From Undaria pinnatifida (lineage: Eukaryota; Sar; Phaeophyceae; Laminariales; Alariaceae), in assembly GCA_012845835.1 (NCBI GenBank), contig JABAKD010000014.1, forward strand, positions 8,209,074 through 8,273,073: a stretch of 64,000 nucleotides of DNA, read 5' to 3'. A program made the position numbers and the translations under genes. The notes below the pieces were generated by a model that saw nothing but the letters and a program-made list of their open reading frames with translations, did not search any database and was not told where the DNA came from. Of this stretch, positions 53,963 to 64,000 are shown piece by piece; the first letter of the stretch is position 1; each line of letters starts with the position of its first letter.

Positions 53963-54708
53963 CAGTCGGATTCCGCCTGTCGAAAACGGCGTTTTCGACG
54001 GGACTTTTTTTCGACTGGATTATTCTGGTCCCTAATCTTATCGTCAGTCGGGTCGATTTTACAGTATTTTGCTCTTCATAGAGGCGGTTGGTGTGAGGGA
54101 GTACTGCAGTACTGCTGTATGACAGTCGAAACTCGGTTGGCAGCTCTAACAGCTGTGCTTCGCGCGTTCTTCGCACCTTCGTCCAAGCGGGTTCGTGGCG
54201 TTGGGCTAAGCCGAAAGCCTCCAAAGCTATGTCCGTGGCGTTGCACTCAGCCTAGAGCTGCCAAATCTACAGCAGGCGTAGCCGTTGTTGGCAAAATGGC
54301 ATCGATACCGCGCGCTACTGCTGTCGTGTGATACACGCTGCTGGCGAGCGCAGCTAGGAGTGTGCCACGCTGACTTGCGGCGACAAGCAACAGCAGTGAT
54401 AGCACAGGCAGCATCGGCGCTGTTGTATGATACCCCTGTGTGGTACCTGGTTTGGGTGTGTGGGCGTGTGGGTGTGTGCTTTGTGGTGGGATTAGCGATG
54501 CGATGGGTTCGAAAATCAGGGGAAAAACTTTTTCGACTGAGTTTTTCGACTGTCGATTTTTTCGACTGGATCAGCCAGTCGGAATTCTCAGTCAAAAAAA
54601 GTTGACAGAAAAAGCGTTGAGAGGGAAAAGGCCCTTTTTCGACTGTGTAAGAACGCCCGATGTGGGTATCAGTCGAAAACGGCCGTGTTTGGCTGACAAA
54701 TCCGACTG
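53963..54708. mobile_element. MITE-3, 746 bp, mariner-like, TA-flanked
   Basis: 10-bp terminal inverted repeats CAGTCGGATT ... AATCCGACTG, bounded by TA at 53961-53962 and 54709-54710. Subterminal regions are rich in TTTTTCGACTG/CAGTCGAAAA motifs on both sides (for example TCGAAAACGGCGTTTTCGAC near 53979 and CAGTCGAAAACGGCCG near 54670). Frames inside are low complexity and show no DDD/E transposase, so it is non-autonomous. Confidence 0.7.
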
Positions 54709-54710
54709 TA

Positions 54711-55569
54711 TAAGAAATGGCCCAAGCTCACCACACTTCGACGTATTTTCATACAGGTCGTGTGTCGATTTAACTCAATTACCTTCCCAATGCACCGCTA
54801 GCTGGGGTGTCCTTCCGTTTCCGCGACGGCGATAGCGCGAGCTGTCCTTATCGGCGGTCCCTGCTGCTACCCCGGCAGCGCAAGCTGCAGTTGTATACGG
54901 ATGCGTGAGTATGTCGACTCGGCCTGCCCCCTGAGGGTCAGGTGCGGTGGAGATAGCCACCCGGAACGGCATCTTTCCGGGTAGTGTGGGACTTGCGCAA
55001 GCTCACCCACTAACATAACCCCCGGCCATGATAGGGCAGCCTTCCGCCGGACTCGGTCCAGTTACGGTCCACCCTACCCATTCGGGCGCCGTTTCTTTAT
55101 CGTAGAACGCGTCAAAGGGTTACAGCGGATACCCCGATTTGAGAGCACTACGCGGCAGCAAGCCGAAGCAGCTGCTCTAAACTACACATTGACGGCTAAG
55201 GCTGCCACGGGAGGGGGTTCACTCTGAGGTGATGACAACTCGGTGGCGGAAACTTGTTGCTAACCCCTGTACCGCATCTCTGTCCTGGTGCATTGCTCTT
55301 ATCTATATCGAGCAATATGAGCTTTTGGCATAACGAGACATGCCATTTTGAACGCTCTCTGATGTCCCGCACGCTCTCATCTTCGGCGCTCTTGATTCGG
55401 GGTACACAGTACTGCTGTAGCACCTTGGGACTGCATCCACACGCTTTTACGAGGCATACGTGTAGGGTAACATGGCTTGAAATTTATGTGCAGAACGTCT
55501 TCGCGGTCGGTTGTAAACGCGAGCAGCCGATTACACTCAGTTTTTGTTGTACCGCGGTTTAGCATGCTC
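54711..55569. other. No recognised gene
   Basis: A GC-rich part (54780-55080) and a 102-residue plus-strand frame (55254-55562) show no recognised domain. Confidence 0.35.
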
Positions 55570-55639
55570 ATAAAGACACGTTGCTCGAAATCAGCAGGTG
55601 GTTGTTCGCAGCGATATGAGCACAGACTACGAGTATAAG

Positions 55640-55920
55640 CCGCTCGCCCCGGTGGCGTAGCAGGTTATCCTCGCGCCTAGTATAGGTCAGTTTCGTGGGT
55701 GCGAATTCCCCCGAGTACATACTCGTATAAATTCGTGGGGACCGTTTCTTGCTCACAAATCGACTTAAGAATAAGCGAGAGCGTGAGTTAGCAACACTCG
55801 ATGAAAAATCGACGAGAAGTGGGATTGCTGAACCCTATGCGCGATATAAAATTAAAGGCGAGAACCTGGGGGGAGAATGGACGACACCTTTGACCACGGC
55901 TTTTCCAGAAGCTGCAAAGT
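55640..55920 (+). repeat. SINE-B, tRNA-derived, full-length copy
   Basis: The head GCTCGCCCCGGTGGCGTAGC contains an A box (TGGCGTAGCAGG). About 45 bp on, GTGGGTGCGAATTCCCCC is a B box. The body ACTCGTATAAATTCGT, AGCGAGAGCGTGAGTTAGC, GATGAAAAATCGACGAG, GGGGAGAATGGACGACACC and GACCACGGCTTTTCCAGAAGC is shared in order with the inverted copy at 58.26-58.53 kb. Length is about 275 bp. The predicted cloverleaf is incomplete, so it is not a tRNA gene. Confidence 0.75.
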
Positions 55921-55977
55921 TAAAAGTAAAAGTGCAAAAAATTATCTATTAATAGACTATATTTTAAACAAAGAAAA

Positions 55978-56575
55978 AATACACTTCAGCTGTGAGATCG
56001 AATATTTTGTCTTCGACACTCATCTTTGCAAGGCTCTGGCTGCTGGGTGATACTCCGATCGCGCGTATTACGGGTTGTGTTTCCTCATTAGAAAAGGATA
56101 TAGGTCGGCGACTCCCCTTGCAACTATCATATATATATGATGCGAAAGGTGAGACCCCCCGTCACAAGCGCACTCAGAATTTCGGGAACTAACTTCTGGG
56201 AATCAATGTGTGGGGTAGCGGACGACAGCGTCGGCGCCCCGGTGGTCTACTGCTCTGTACCAGGTGGTCTATTACCCACCATCGAATGATCAGATGCAGC
56301 ATGCACTTGATAGACTGATGCATTTCCTTCCACAGCTGTCAGATTTTGTCCCCCTCAAAAACGGGTTTTATACTTTCCGCGCACAGACGGACTAACATCA
56401 CCCCGTTGACCCTGATAGCTACACTATTGTATTTGCAAGGGGAGTCGCCGACCTATCATATCCTTAATGAGGACACACAACCCGTATTACGCGCGATCGG
56501 AGTATCGCACACAGCTTGCAAATATGAATTTCGACGAAATCCTCGATCTCACACTTGGAGTGTATTTTTATTTTT
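55978..56575. repeat. Composite GR copy I: inverted pair of GR heads
   Basis: The plus-orientation head ACACTTCAGCTGTGAGATCG runs from 55980 to GGCGACTCCCCTTGCAACTA near 56127. After about 150 bp of unrelated sequence, a minus-orientation head runs from TTTCCTTCCACAGCTGTCAG (56323) to GATCTCACACTTGGAGTGTA near 56567. The two arms, about 150 bp each over their shared part, face each other and could fold back. The spacer at 56234-56290 holds a SINE-A-type GGCGCCCCGGTGGTCTA piece. Confidence 0.75.
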
Positions 56576-57190
56576 ATTGTTGACGAAGTTTGTTCTGGAG
56601 TTCAAACGCCACGTGGTTCGGGCTATTGAGCATAGTTGCAAAAAAAGAAAATACAAGCAAAGGAATCGACTATTTAGAGCGCCTATACGATTATATATAG
56701 TTCTGTAGTCGACTCGGTTAGCACGTTTGTTTGAGGCATCCCACGGTAGGGGTTGCACGTTTTGCGCCAAAAAGTCCCCGGGCGATGGAGTTCCTCATGT
56801 GAGGAGCTGCCGGTCAATGAAGTAATTTCACGAGTACATTAGACTCTATATTTTTTTGACTAAGGCATACAAGCTTGGTCGGGTTGTGCGAACGAATGCC
56901 TTCCAAGTCATTTTTTTGGGTAAGATATTGAGTTCCTCATGTGCGGAGCTCAGGGACTGATGATGCTGCAACCCTGCCGTAGGATGGCTTGTTTTGAGGG
57001 ACACGTTGCTTGGAATCAGGGGGTGAGAGTACGGGTTTGCTATGTGTAGTAATACATACCTGGTGGGATGCATACTAGAACATTTATAGAGCTTGTTCTG
57101 GAGTTCAAAATGCCACGCGCGTCGGTTACTGAGCATGGTTACATAAAAATGAAACATGAAGGAATCCACTATTTAGAGCGCCAAGTCTAT
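56576..57190. repeat. Duplicated SINE-like segments
   Basis: TGTTCTGGAGTTCAAA.GCCACG, GAGCAT.GTT.CA, and GGAATC.ACTATTTAGAGCGCC occur at 56.59-56.69 kb and again at 57.09-57.18 kb. Near 56.71 kb, GTCGACTCGGTTAGCACGTT looks like a weak A box. GGGACACGTTGCTTGGAATC at 57.00 kb matches 55.58 kb upstream of SINE-B. These are repeat pieces; no gene. Confidence 0.5.
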
Positions 57191-57194
57191 ATAG

Positions 57195-57716
57195 ACTATA
57201 TATACTTTGATCTCACAGCCGAAGTGTATTTGAATATTATTTGTGACCTAAACCTCCTAAAAAACCTCCCCCCCCCCCCCCCCCCCTCTTGCTCTCCCTT
57301 ACTCAAACGCCCCACCAAATATCGAAATCCGCCACATTAATAAACACTTCACGCACAGGATATCACCTCATTATCTTTCAAGAGCCATCCATGCCGCTGT
57401 CCCCCCCCCCCCCCCCGCCTCGAACGCCCCTTTCTTCCCCATCACCCGCACCTTCGCCTAGACCTAGCACCACACGTATAACAAACCCCTCACCTAAAGC
57501 CTTTCCCCCCCCCCCCCCCGCCCCCCGCCCCCGCCCCCACCCCCCACCCTCCCCCCCCAACCCATCCCAACCCCACCCCCTCGAACACTCCACCCTCTCT
57601 TTACTCACTGATTGTACGACTTACCCCAGAATATACACGATAAACTGATGTATTATTTCCAAAAATGTCACATTTGTCCCCTCGAAATAATGTATAGTTT
57701 CCAGGCACATATCGAG

Positions 57717-57755
<39 letters not shown>

Positions 57756-58215
57756 CGCCAACCCCCCCCCCCCCCCCCCCCCCCCGCGCCAACCCCCCCC
57801 CCCCCCACCGCCCCCAATAATATACTGGTGCCAAAACCGTCAGATTTATCCCCTCGAAAGGATTTATAGCTTACATGCACAAATTGCCCCTTTCCCCCCC
57901 CCCCCCCCCCCGCCCCCCTCCAAACCCGCTCGCTTTTGATCAAAACCAGGCCCCCCCTTTGCCTTCACAGCTGTCAGAGTTTGTCCCCCTCAGAAACGGG
58001 TTTTATAGTTTCCGCGCACAGACTGACTAAAATCATCCTGTTGACCCTGATAGCTACACTGTAGCTGTAAGGGGAGTCGCCGACCTATATCCTTAATGAG
58101 GACACACAACTCGTAATGCGCGCGATCGGAGTATCACACACAGCTTGCAAAGATGAGTTTCGACGAAATCTTCGATCTCACAGCTGGAGTGTATTTTAAT
58201 TTTTATAATATATTG
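57195..58215 (-). repeat. GR family, copy J, contains the empty DIRS target site
   Basis: It starts after GATCTCACAGCCGAAGTGTA near 57210 with ATTATTTGTGACCTAAACC, then a C tract (57268-57286) and TAATAAACACTTCACGCACAGG. Matches to copy H follow through GATTGTACGACTTACCCCAG to GATAAACTGATGTATTATTT (57639-57658), uninterrupted. Long C tracts occupy 57719-57756 and 57765-57806. It ends CGATCTCACAGCTGGAGTGTA near 58190. The C tracts create proline-rich plus-strand and glycine-rich minus-strand frames that are artefacts. Confidence 0.9.
57639..57650. other. Pre-integration (empty) site for the DIRS-order element
   Basis: GATAAACTGATG here corresponds to GATAAA (38481-38486) and CTGATG (44594-44599), which flank the inserted element. 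A single AAA is present, so one copy of the core sits at each side of the insertion only because the element supplies its own. Confidence 0.85.
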
Positions 58216-58261
58216 TTTTTTTCTTTCTTCTTTTTTCTCACACATCTACTTTCGAGCTTCT

Positions 58262-58530
58262 GGACAATCCGTGGTCACAGGTGTCGTCCATTCTCCCCCC
58301 AGGTTCTTGCCTTCAATTTTACCGCGCATAGGGTTGAGCAATCCCACTGCTCGTCGATTTTTCATCGAGTTTTGCTAACTCACGCTCTCGCGCTTTCCGC
58401 AAGTCAATTTGTGCACAAGAAAAAGTCCCAACGAATTTATACGAGTATGCACTCGACGGGGCTTGAACTCACAAAACTGACCTATACCAGGCTCGAGGAT
58501 AACCTGATACGCCACGGGACCGTTGCCTAT
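58262..58530 (-). repeat. SINE-B, second copy, inverted
   Basis: The minus strand reads CCCGTGGCGTATCAGGTTATC (A box), GTGAGTTCAAGCCCCGTC (B box), then the same body as the copy at 55.64 kb, ending GACACCTGTGACCACGGATT. Identity is high enough to align by eye over about 265 bp. Confidence 0.75.
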
Positions 58531-58549
58531 ATAGTAGCGTGGGTAAGTA

Positions 58550-58740
58550 CAATTCGATGAGAGTCGACGAGGGAGAAGGCTGAACGTAGTATTATCGTGA
58601 AAAAATTGGAGGTGCATACCGCAGTTGGGACGGAGGAATCTAGACTACTTAGTGACATCGGATTTAAGCTACGTGTTTTGATAGCGAGAGAAGGGGGGGG
58701 AGGAGTGCGAGGATGGCACACGGGGGCGAGCCAAAAGGGC
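58550..58740 (+). repeat. SINE-A body, diverged
   Basis: GGTAAGTACAATTCGATGAG, AGTCGACGAGGGAGAAGGC and GGAGGTGCATACCGCAGTTGGGA follow the order of 2.93-3.03 kb with many differences. Confidence 0.4.
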
Positions 58741-59613
<873 letters not shown>

Positions 59614-59624
59614 GCTGTTGTTTT

Positions 59625-60375
59625 TCTAACCTTAACTCTACACCGGTAGCCCCCCAGAAAAGACTATCACGTATTGTATATATTTTGAAAAAGAGACTAA
59701 GCGTGGTACCTATCACTACGCAAACGCTTCACAGACACAAGTCAAAAGGAAAAATAGGACAAGAAAAAAAGACAATGAAAGAAAGTACTAGAAAAGAAAG
59801 CGAACGGGGAAGTCGAATTAATAAAGAGAACACAAGAAGAGGAAGCAAGGCAAGGAAAGAAAAAAAAAAAGAACACAATAGTATCAATAGTAGACCCTAG
59901 GAGAACTAACTAAATACGGCATTGGGCTCACACGTAGAGGGTACAAAGTGTGTCAGTGGCACAGGAGGGACAACGCGACAAGGCAAAGAAGTCAGACAGG
60001 CGTTACGTCAACTTGCGACGGCCACTGGAAGGCCCACAAGTTCAGGACGATGATGGTCAGACCCAGACTTCCGTCTCTTCGGCAGGAAGCCCCCCCTTCC
60101 CCCCTCCCACCCATCCCGCCCCCCTCCCCTCGGCCGCTTAGATATGCCGACGGTGGATGCCGGTGCCGCGGTCTACGCGTGACGCCCTGCAGCGTTGCAT
60201 ATCTCCGCGTCATGGCATTTCCGCATGAATGACTCTGTTCCCTCCTCTACCTGTCCAAACCATCTGCCGGCCATTCGAACTTTTTTCCAAAAACCGACAT
60301 GTCCTCATTCAGGTGCACCATCCAGTCCCTCTCTTGCCCCCTGATTAGCCCTTACCCCGCCAAAAAGCTCCATTA
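59625..60375 (-). pseudogene. LINE 3' part: C-terminal ORF2 fragment and 3' UTR
   Basis: On the minus strand, GACTGGATGGTGCACCTGAA (60.31-60.33 kb) matches the GACTGGTTGGTTCATCTGAA of the plus-strand LINE at 10.54 kb. TTTGGAAAAAAGTTCGAATGG, GCCGGCAGATGGTTTGGAC, a G-rich insert (60089-60130), GTCTGGGTCTGACCATCATCG and CTAGGGTCTACTA follow. GCGTAGTGATAGGTACCACG is next, and the element ends in (AAC)n. The coding part is frameshifted. It is a second, independent insertion of the same family in a slightly different 3' subtype. Confidence 0.85.
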
Positions 60376-60379
60376 TTAC

Positions 60380-62025
60380 CCCGATCGACCGATAGACGAT
60401 AAACCATAGACATGACGATAGAGCGATAGAGGAGGCTGCAATAGTTGGCGGCGGCGAAATATGTATGTCCCGCCCGTACTAAAAGCCACATGCTTCCCAC
60501 TGCAGATTAAAGAAACAAAATGAGCTAATCATGACCGAAAAAAAAGGTTTGGGGAGCACACTTGTTGTAAATAGCTTGTACCTATTGTGTGACTTGGTGT
60601 TTATTAGGTTTAGACTCTAAAGGAGGTAGGAGCACTACTTATCTTGCTGTGCTGCGACGTGTCGCGGGTTGCTCTTAAATCGAGGTAATCATGGTAACCT
60701 GGAGGCTGAGATCAAGAACACCAACGCAAGAGCAGGACAAAAGCCAACGCCAAAGCAATACTGCAGAGTATACATGTATACTTCGACGGAGATATCGCGA
60801 AACACAGAGTTTCTGGCGTCATTTTGATACCTTTCCTTGCGGAGATTGAAAAAACAAAGGGTGGGAAACGATTCCTGTTATGTACCTTGCTCCAGGTCGG
60901 CCAAAACCAAGGTTGTTTTGATTCTCAATTCGACATATCTCTAAATCTAATCCAAATATTTAGCTGAAAATTTCAAGTGGACACCATTAATATATGCGAA
61001 TTTATGTATATGTAAAACATTATCTTCTTTTTCTTTTGTCTCGCTAATCTCCAGCGCCCGAGTGTGTCTTCTCGCACTTTCAGCCGCGGGGCCAGCTAGC
61101 CTGCCATGGGTACATTCTAAAGAGTGTCAGGATATCGGCCGAGCTTCGTGGCGGCGCTCGGCGCATGAAGGGTCGCTTAGCTGGCTCTATTTGACAAAGG
61201 AATGCGTTCCGCCTCCCTGAGACGAGCACGTCACGTCGAACACCGCAGATTGTTTCACAATTTTCGATATTTCGATAATTTTTTACAATATTTTGTTCTT
61301 CGTTGTTTTTTGTTGGTAAAAATATTGCCCGCTATTCAACTTACCTCAGCAGCGGCACAGCAGCAGTAGCAGCAACCTCCCGGACTAAATTAACCTCAGC
61401 AGCAGCACAACAGCAGCAATAGCAGCAACATACATCAGTAGTGGCAGCAGTGCACACGTGGATCGGATTAGTGTGAGGTGTGGGGGCGCGCCGCCCTGGG
61501 CCGGTTCGGCCCCTGATCTCGACGTAGGTGCGTGGGCATGGGTGCACACAAGCGGTCACCGGCCTACGCTGTCTCGCCGCACGGGCGGCCGCTCGTCGAG
61601 GGAGGAGCGAAAGCGTCCGTGGGCGTGTGTGCTTATTTTTTTCTTGCGGGGTGACTAGACGTGTTTGAATGTAAGGACCGTTTTTACTTCAACAAAACGA
61701 CGTATCTCGGTACAATTTTACCAGACAGAGCGAATGCTGACAGGAGCAGGCTGGAAGGTAGAGGCCGGGAGCAGCCGAGTGTTGGAACGAGCGCCACATG
61801 GCACGGCTTGCATCTCTTCGCGTGGGAGACGAGGCTTAAAGAACCAGAGCGGGGAAAGCTTGGAAGATGGCGCCGAGCGCGGCGAAGGTGGCTTGCATTG
61901 CGAGCGCATCATGCCCGCGAGTCCCGACCAGGTCGATTTTGTTTTTTGGGGCAGAGTGGAGGCATCGGTGGGTAGGGTTTAATGATATATAACTCCTTAT
62001 TAGCGACAGCGAAACTTAAGTATAT
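60380..62025. other. No recognised gene
   Basis: AT-rich to about 61.05 kb, then GC-rich with CAGCAG-type runs at 61340-61450. Overlapping plus-strand frames at 61.66-61.98 kb are open because of composition and carry no domain. Confidence 0.4.
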
Positions 62026-62029
62026 GTGT

Positions 62030-62530
62030 GTGTGTTCTTCACATTAAACCGTTCTTCTACTCGTCGACATCCAGCACACCCAGTGTCCGTACTGATTATT
62101 CACCCTAGAAAGATCAGCTCTGTGGTCACAAGCTACGACACAGAGATAATGCATCGTAATGCATTCGACAACGCAATGTCATGCCCTAGTACTGGGTACG
62201 ACAGGCACAACATACATACGTCAGCAACAGAAATACATTGGAAGAGAGAAATACGAAATAAACAAAAACAAAAACAAAAACAAAAACAAAAACAAAATAA
62301 GAAAACAAATAAAAACAAAGATAAAAATACAACAAAAAATGAAACAAACAAAATGAAGGGGAAATCGAAGAAACAACCCAACCGGAAAGGAGAGCCAAAG
62401 CTCGGAAAAGAAACATAATAAAATGAAATAAAATAAAGTAAAGTAAAACCAAAATAAGATACTCCGAACACGAGCCAAAAACCTGGACACGGAAGGAGGG
62501 AACAAAGGGGAAAATAATACCCCAGAAAAA
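62030..62530 (-). repeat. LINE-type 3' UTR with (AC)n end
   Basis: Minus strand: a T-rich region with (GTTTTT)n near 62263-62297, then CCTGTCGTACCCAGTACTAG, GAATAATCAGTACGGACACTG, GGTGTGCTGGATGTCGACGA and TTTAATGTGAAGAACACACAC. The end is shared with 51.13-51.21 and 52.68-52.76 kb, defining a second retroelement 3' terminus distinct from the (AAC)n family. Phe-rich minus-strand frames are artefacts of the T-rich sequence. Confidence 0.6.
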
Positions 62531-62717
62531 GACGAAAAGTGCTATGTACCTACTAGTCGGCCTGGTACCTTGCTACCCTGTCTGCCATCTCCTTCCTGCC
62601 TTCGTCCACCGCGGTCTCCCTTCTATTCCTCCTGTTGCCCCCCCTGCCCCCATTCCCTTGGACGGCTTTCCTTCTACTCCTCCTGTTTCCCCCCCTCCCC
62701 CCTTTGTGTTCTTCTCT
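62531..62717. other. Join between endonuclease fragment and 3' UTR
   Basis: Contains a 3x imperfect repeat of TCTACTCCTCCTGTTTCCCCCC type (62608-62700). Read on the minus strand it links the truncated endonuclease frame to the T-rich 3' region with no reverse transcriptase between. Confidence 0.4.
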
Positions 62718-63290
62718 TTAAGCCAAAATACCTGAGCAAAAAACTTGGTATCCAGCTGCACTGAATCTCGTGTTGCCGGGCCGTCGAGTTTCCTGCAGGC
62801 CAATGAAGTCACAGCCGAGTTGCTGGCCTTTCGCCAGTACACGCTCGTCATGCCCATACCCGTTCTTCCCCTTTACGGCCAGGGTACGCACGTTGTAGGT
62901 CGCTACCGCCACAAGTGCCGCCTTCCGTCTCTTACGAGTCTCGCGTGCTGCTTTCTCAGCCAGCCGACGAGAGGCTCGTCCCATCCTCCGTTTCTGTTTC
63001 TGTTGTTTCTTTTTTCTCTCTATTAATGTGATGATTGTGGCTCTCCGTTTCGTAGCCCGGTTCGCGCCTTGGTTTCCGCTGGCTGGGTGCAGCCGTCCCA
63101 GCCAACGCCGACACTCCCATCCTTCCTGTCGTGCATGCGTACCCACGCGGTGGCCAGCCTCTCCACTCCCCAAGCTGCCCACGCTGCGCTCTCTGCTGTG
63201 GTGATGTACCCGTCCTGCCCCGGGGATGAACTCCTCGGCGTCGGGGTTAAAAAGAAAACCCATCACCACCACCCCACGCGGTCCTTAGAG
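62718..63290 (-). pseudogene. LINE APE-type endonuclease, N-terminal fragment
   Basis: The minus-strand frame of about 184 residues (non-ATG start) carries a basic leader (RKRRKAALVAVATYNVRTL) and then VATYNVRTLAVKGKNGYGHD, GCDFIGLQETRR and FSAAGYQVFCSG. These match the first two catalytic blocks of apurinic/apyrimidinic-like endonucleases in LINEs, with Asn in the TYNVRTL block and Glu in LQETRR. It stops after GYQVFCSG, so about two thirds of the endonuclease and the whole reverse transcriptase are missing. This enzyme nicks the target for reverse transcription. The leader has a diverged relative at 7.98-8.14 kb. Confidence 0.8.
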
Positions 63291-63299
63291 TGAGCAGTT

Positions 63300-64000
63300 C
63301 ACTAGCCACACCGCGCAAGGTTCCCTCTCTACCCAGCCCGAGGCTCGATGCCCGTGTGACTGCCGCTAGACCGCTGCAGGTCCTCGCGGGCTTCCTCGGC
63401 CCACCCCAAGGACGGGGCAGGCCGAAGGAGAACGGATATACACGGTGCCGTCGTGGCCAAAATAAGGTACAATTATGTTTCAGCGTTCGCCATGCCTCCA
63501 GGATGCCATCTTATTGGCTGGGCGCGGTTCTAGGTCTGTTGCTATTATCGTACACACATACCATACACACATTCATTTCTGACCCAGGGTCAGGCGCGAA
63601 CACTATATATCTAACTCTACTTGCTACAGGGATAAACGAGGAGTACCCATCAAGGTTTTGAGTTTCCCTCAAACACAGTTCAAAATCGATCAACACTATC
63701 TCAAACTCATCGAGAATCCTACCACGTACGCGACACATACCAAATTTGTTGCCGCCAACTAATCACAATTTTGTACAACATCCAATTGCGACAGACATTC
63801 GATGGTCAACCCTGTCCATTACCATCAAGTACAAACACATGTGACGTACTATAATAGCAACGAGCACTATTCAAAGCACGGTACACAGCATCCCCCGACC
63901 ACTAATAATTCGTTTGCGCGTACATCAGTACAACGTTCATCCACCGCTGTCATACTCTTTCCGCTGAGTACTACTGTGTGTTGATCTCTACGAAGCGCAC
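63300..64000. other. No recognised gene
   Basis: The GC-rich first 150 bp may be LINE 5' UTR. The rest is AT-rich and without signals. A frame at 63290-63661 shows no recognised domain. Confidence 0.4.

Noticed and set aside
55640-55730. Functional tRNA gene
   Set aside because: A and B boxes are present, but acceptor and anticodon stems do not pair convincingly and the unit continues into a SINE body with a second genomic copy.
57378-57943. Glycine-rich and proline-rich proteins from GR copies (also at 7.5-7.8, 13.5-13.9 and 28.2-28.6 kb)
   Set aside because: Created by G/C tracts; frames are not conserved between copies and change with tract length.
62133-62505. Phenylalanine-rich multi-pass membrane-like frames
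   Set aside because: They read the T-rich 3' UTR of a retroelement in all three frames.

Overview
The window is a repeat-dense stretch of a eukaryotic nuclear genome. It holds a DIRS-type tyrosine-recombinase retrotransposon, a Helitron, APE-type LINE fragments, tRNA-derived SINEs, MITEs, long G/C homopolymer tracts and kilobase-scale microsatellites. Spliced-looking gene fragments carry GT donor sites. There is no operon structure and no bacterial signal. The combination resembles the large genomes of algae and other stramenopiles (brown algae come to mind), but nothing here proves the lineage.

Layout. 1-12 kb: copies of a G-rich non-autonomous family (called GR here), a 392-bp tandem duplication, LINE 3' ends, and one long decayed LINE (8.4-11.5 kb). 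12-15 kb: two GR copies alternating with an AT-rich repeat, then minisatellites. 16-19 kb: GC-rich, coding-like but decayed sequence I could not identify. 20.4-22.1 kb: a MITE with 4-bp target duplications beside a candidate multi-exon zinc-finger gene. 25.5-28.8 kb: a degenerate tandem array, then two GR copies in tandem. 29.2-34.1 kb: a decayed Helitron on the minus strand, with Rep, PIF1-like helicase and OTU protease segments. 34.5-38 kb: SINE dimer, second MITE copy and CAGCACAG-rich repeats. 38.49-44.59 kb: an apparently intact DIRS-order element inserted into a GR copy. 45.3-46.3 kb: two candidate host exons. 47.6-49.8 kb: a three-unit tandem repeat and a 1.2-kb (AAAC)n tract that grew from a SINE tail. 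51.4-52.7 kb: the best host-gene candidate, a secreted glycosyltransferase-like first exon. 52.8-64 kb: TA-flanked MITEs, paired SINEs, more GR copies (one preserving the empty DIRS target site) and LINE fragments on the minus strand.

The DIRS-order element is the best-preserved system. ORF1 is Gag-like with a CCCH finger, ORF2 is reverse transcriptase plus RNase H, and ORF3 is a tyrosine recombinase with R, HxxR and Y motifs. Its ends form split direct repeats (A1 - ORFs - B1A2 - B2). B1 and A2 abut across an AAA, and the same AAA lies at the outer insertion site. A related GR copy at 57.6 kb shows the uninterrupted target, so the insertion made no target duplication. The repeats differ by two substitutions and one 75-bp tandem duplication over about 500 bp, which implies a recent insertion.

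Limits: everything was read by eye. Family names rest on recognised motifs, not database hits, and boundaries of degenerate repeats are approximate to tens of bases.
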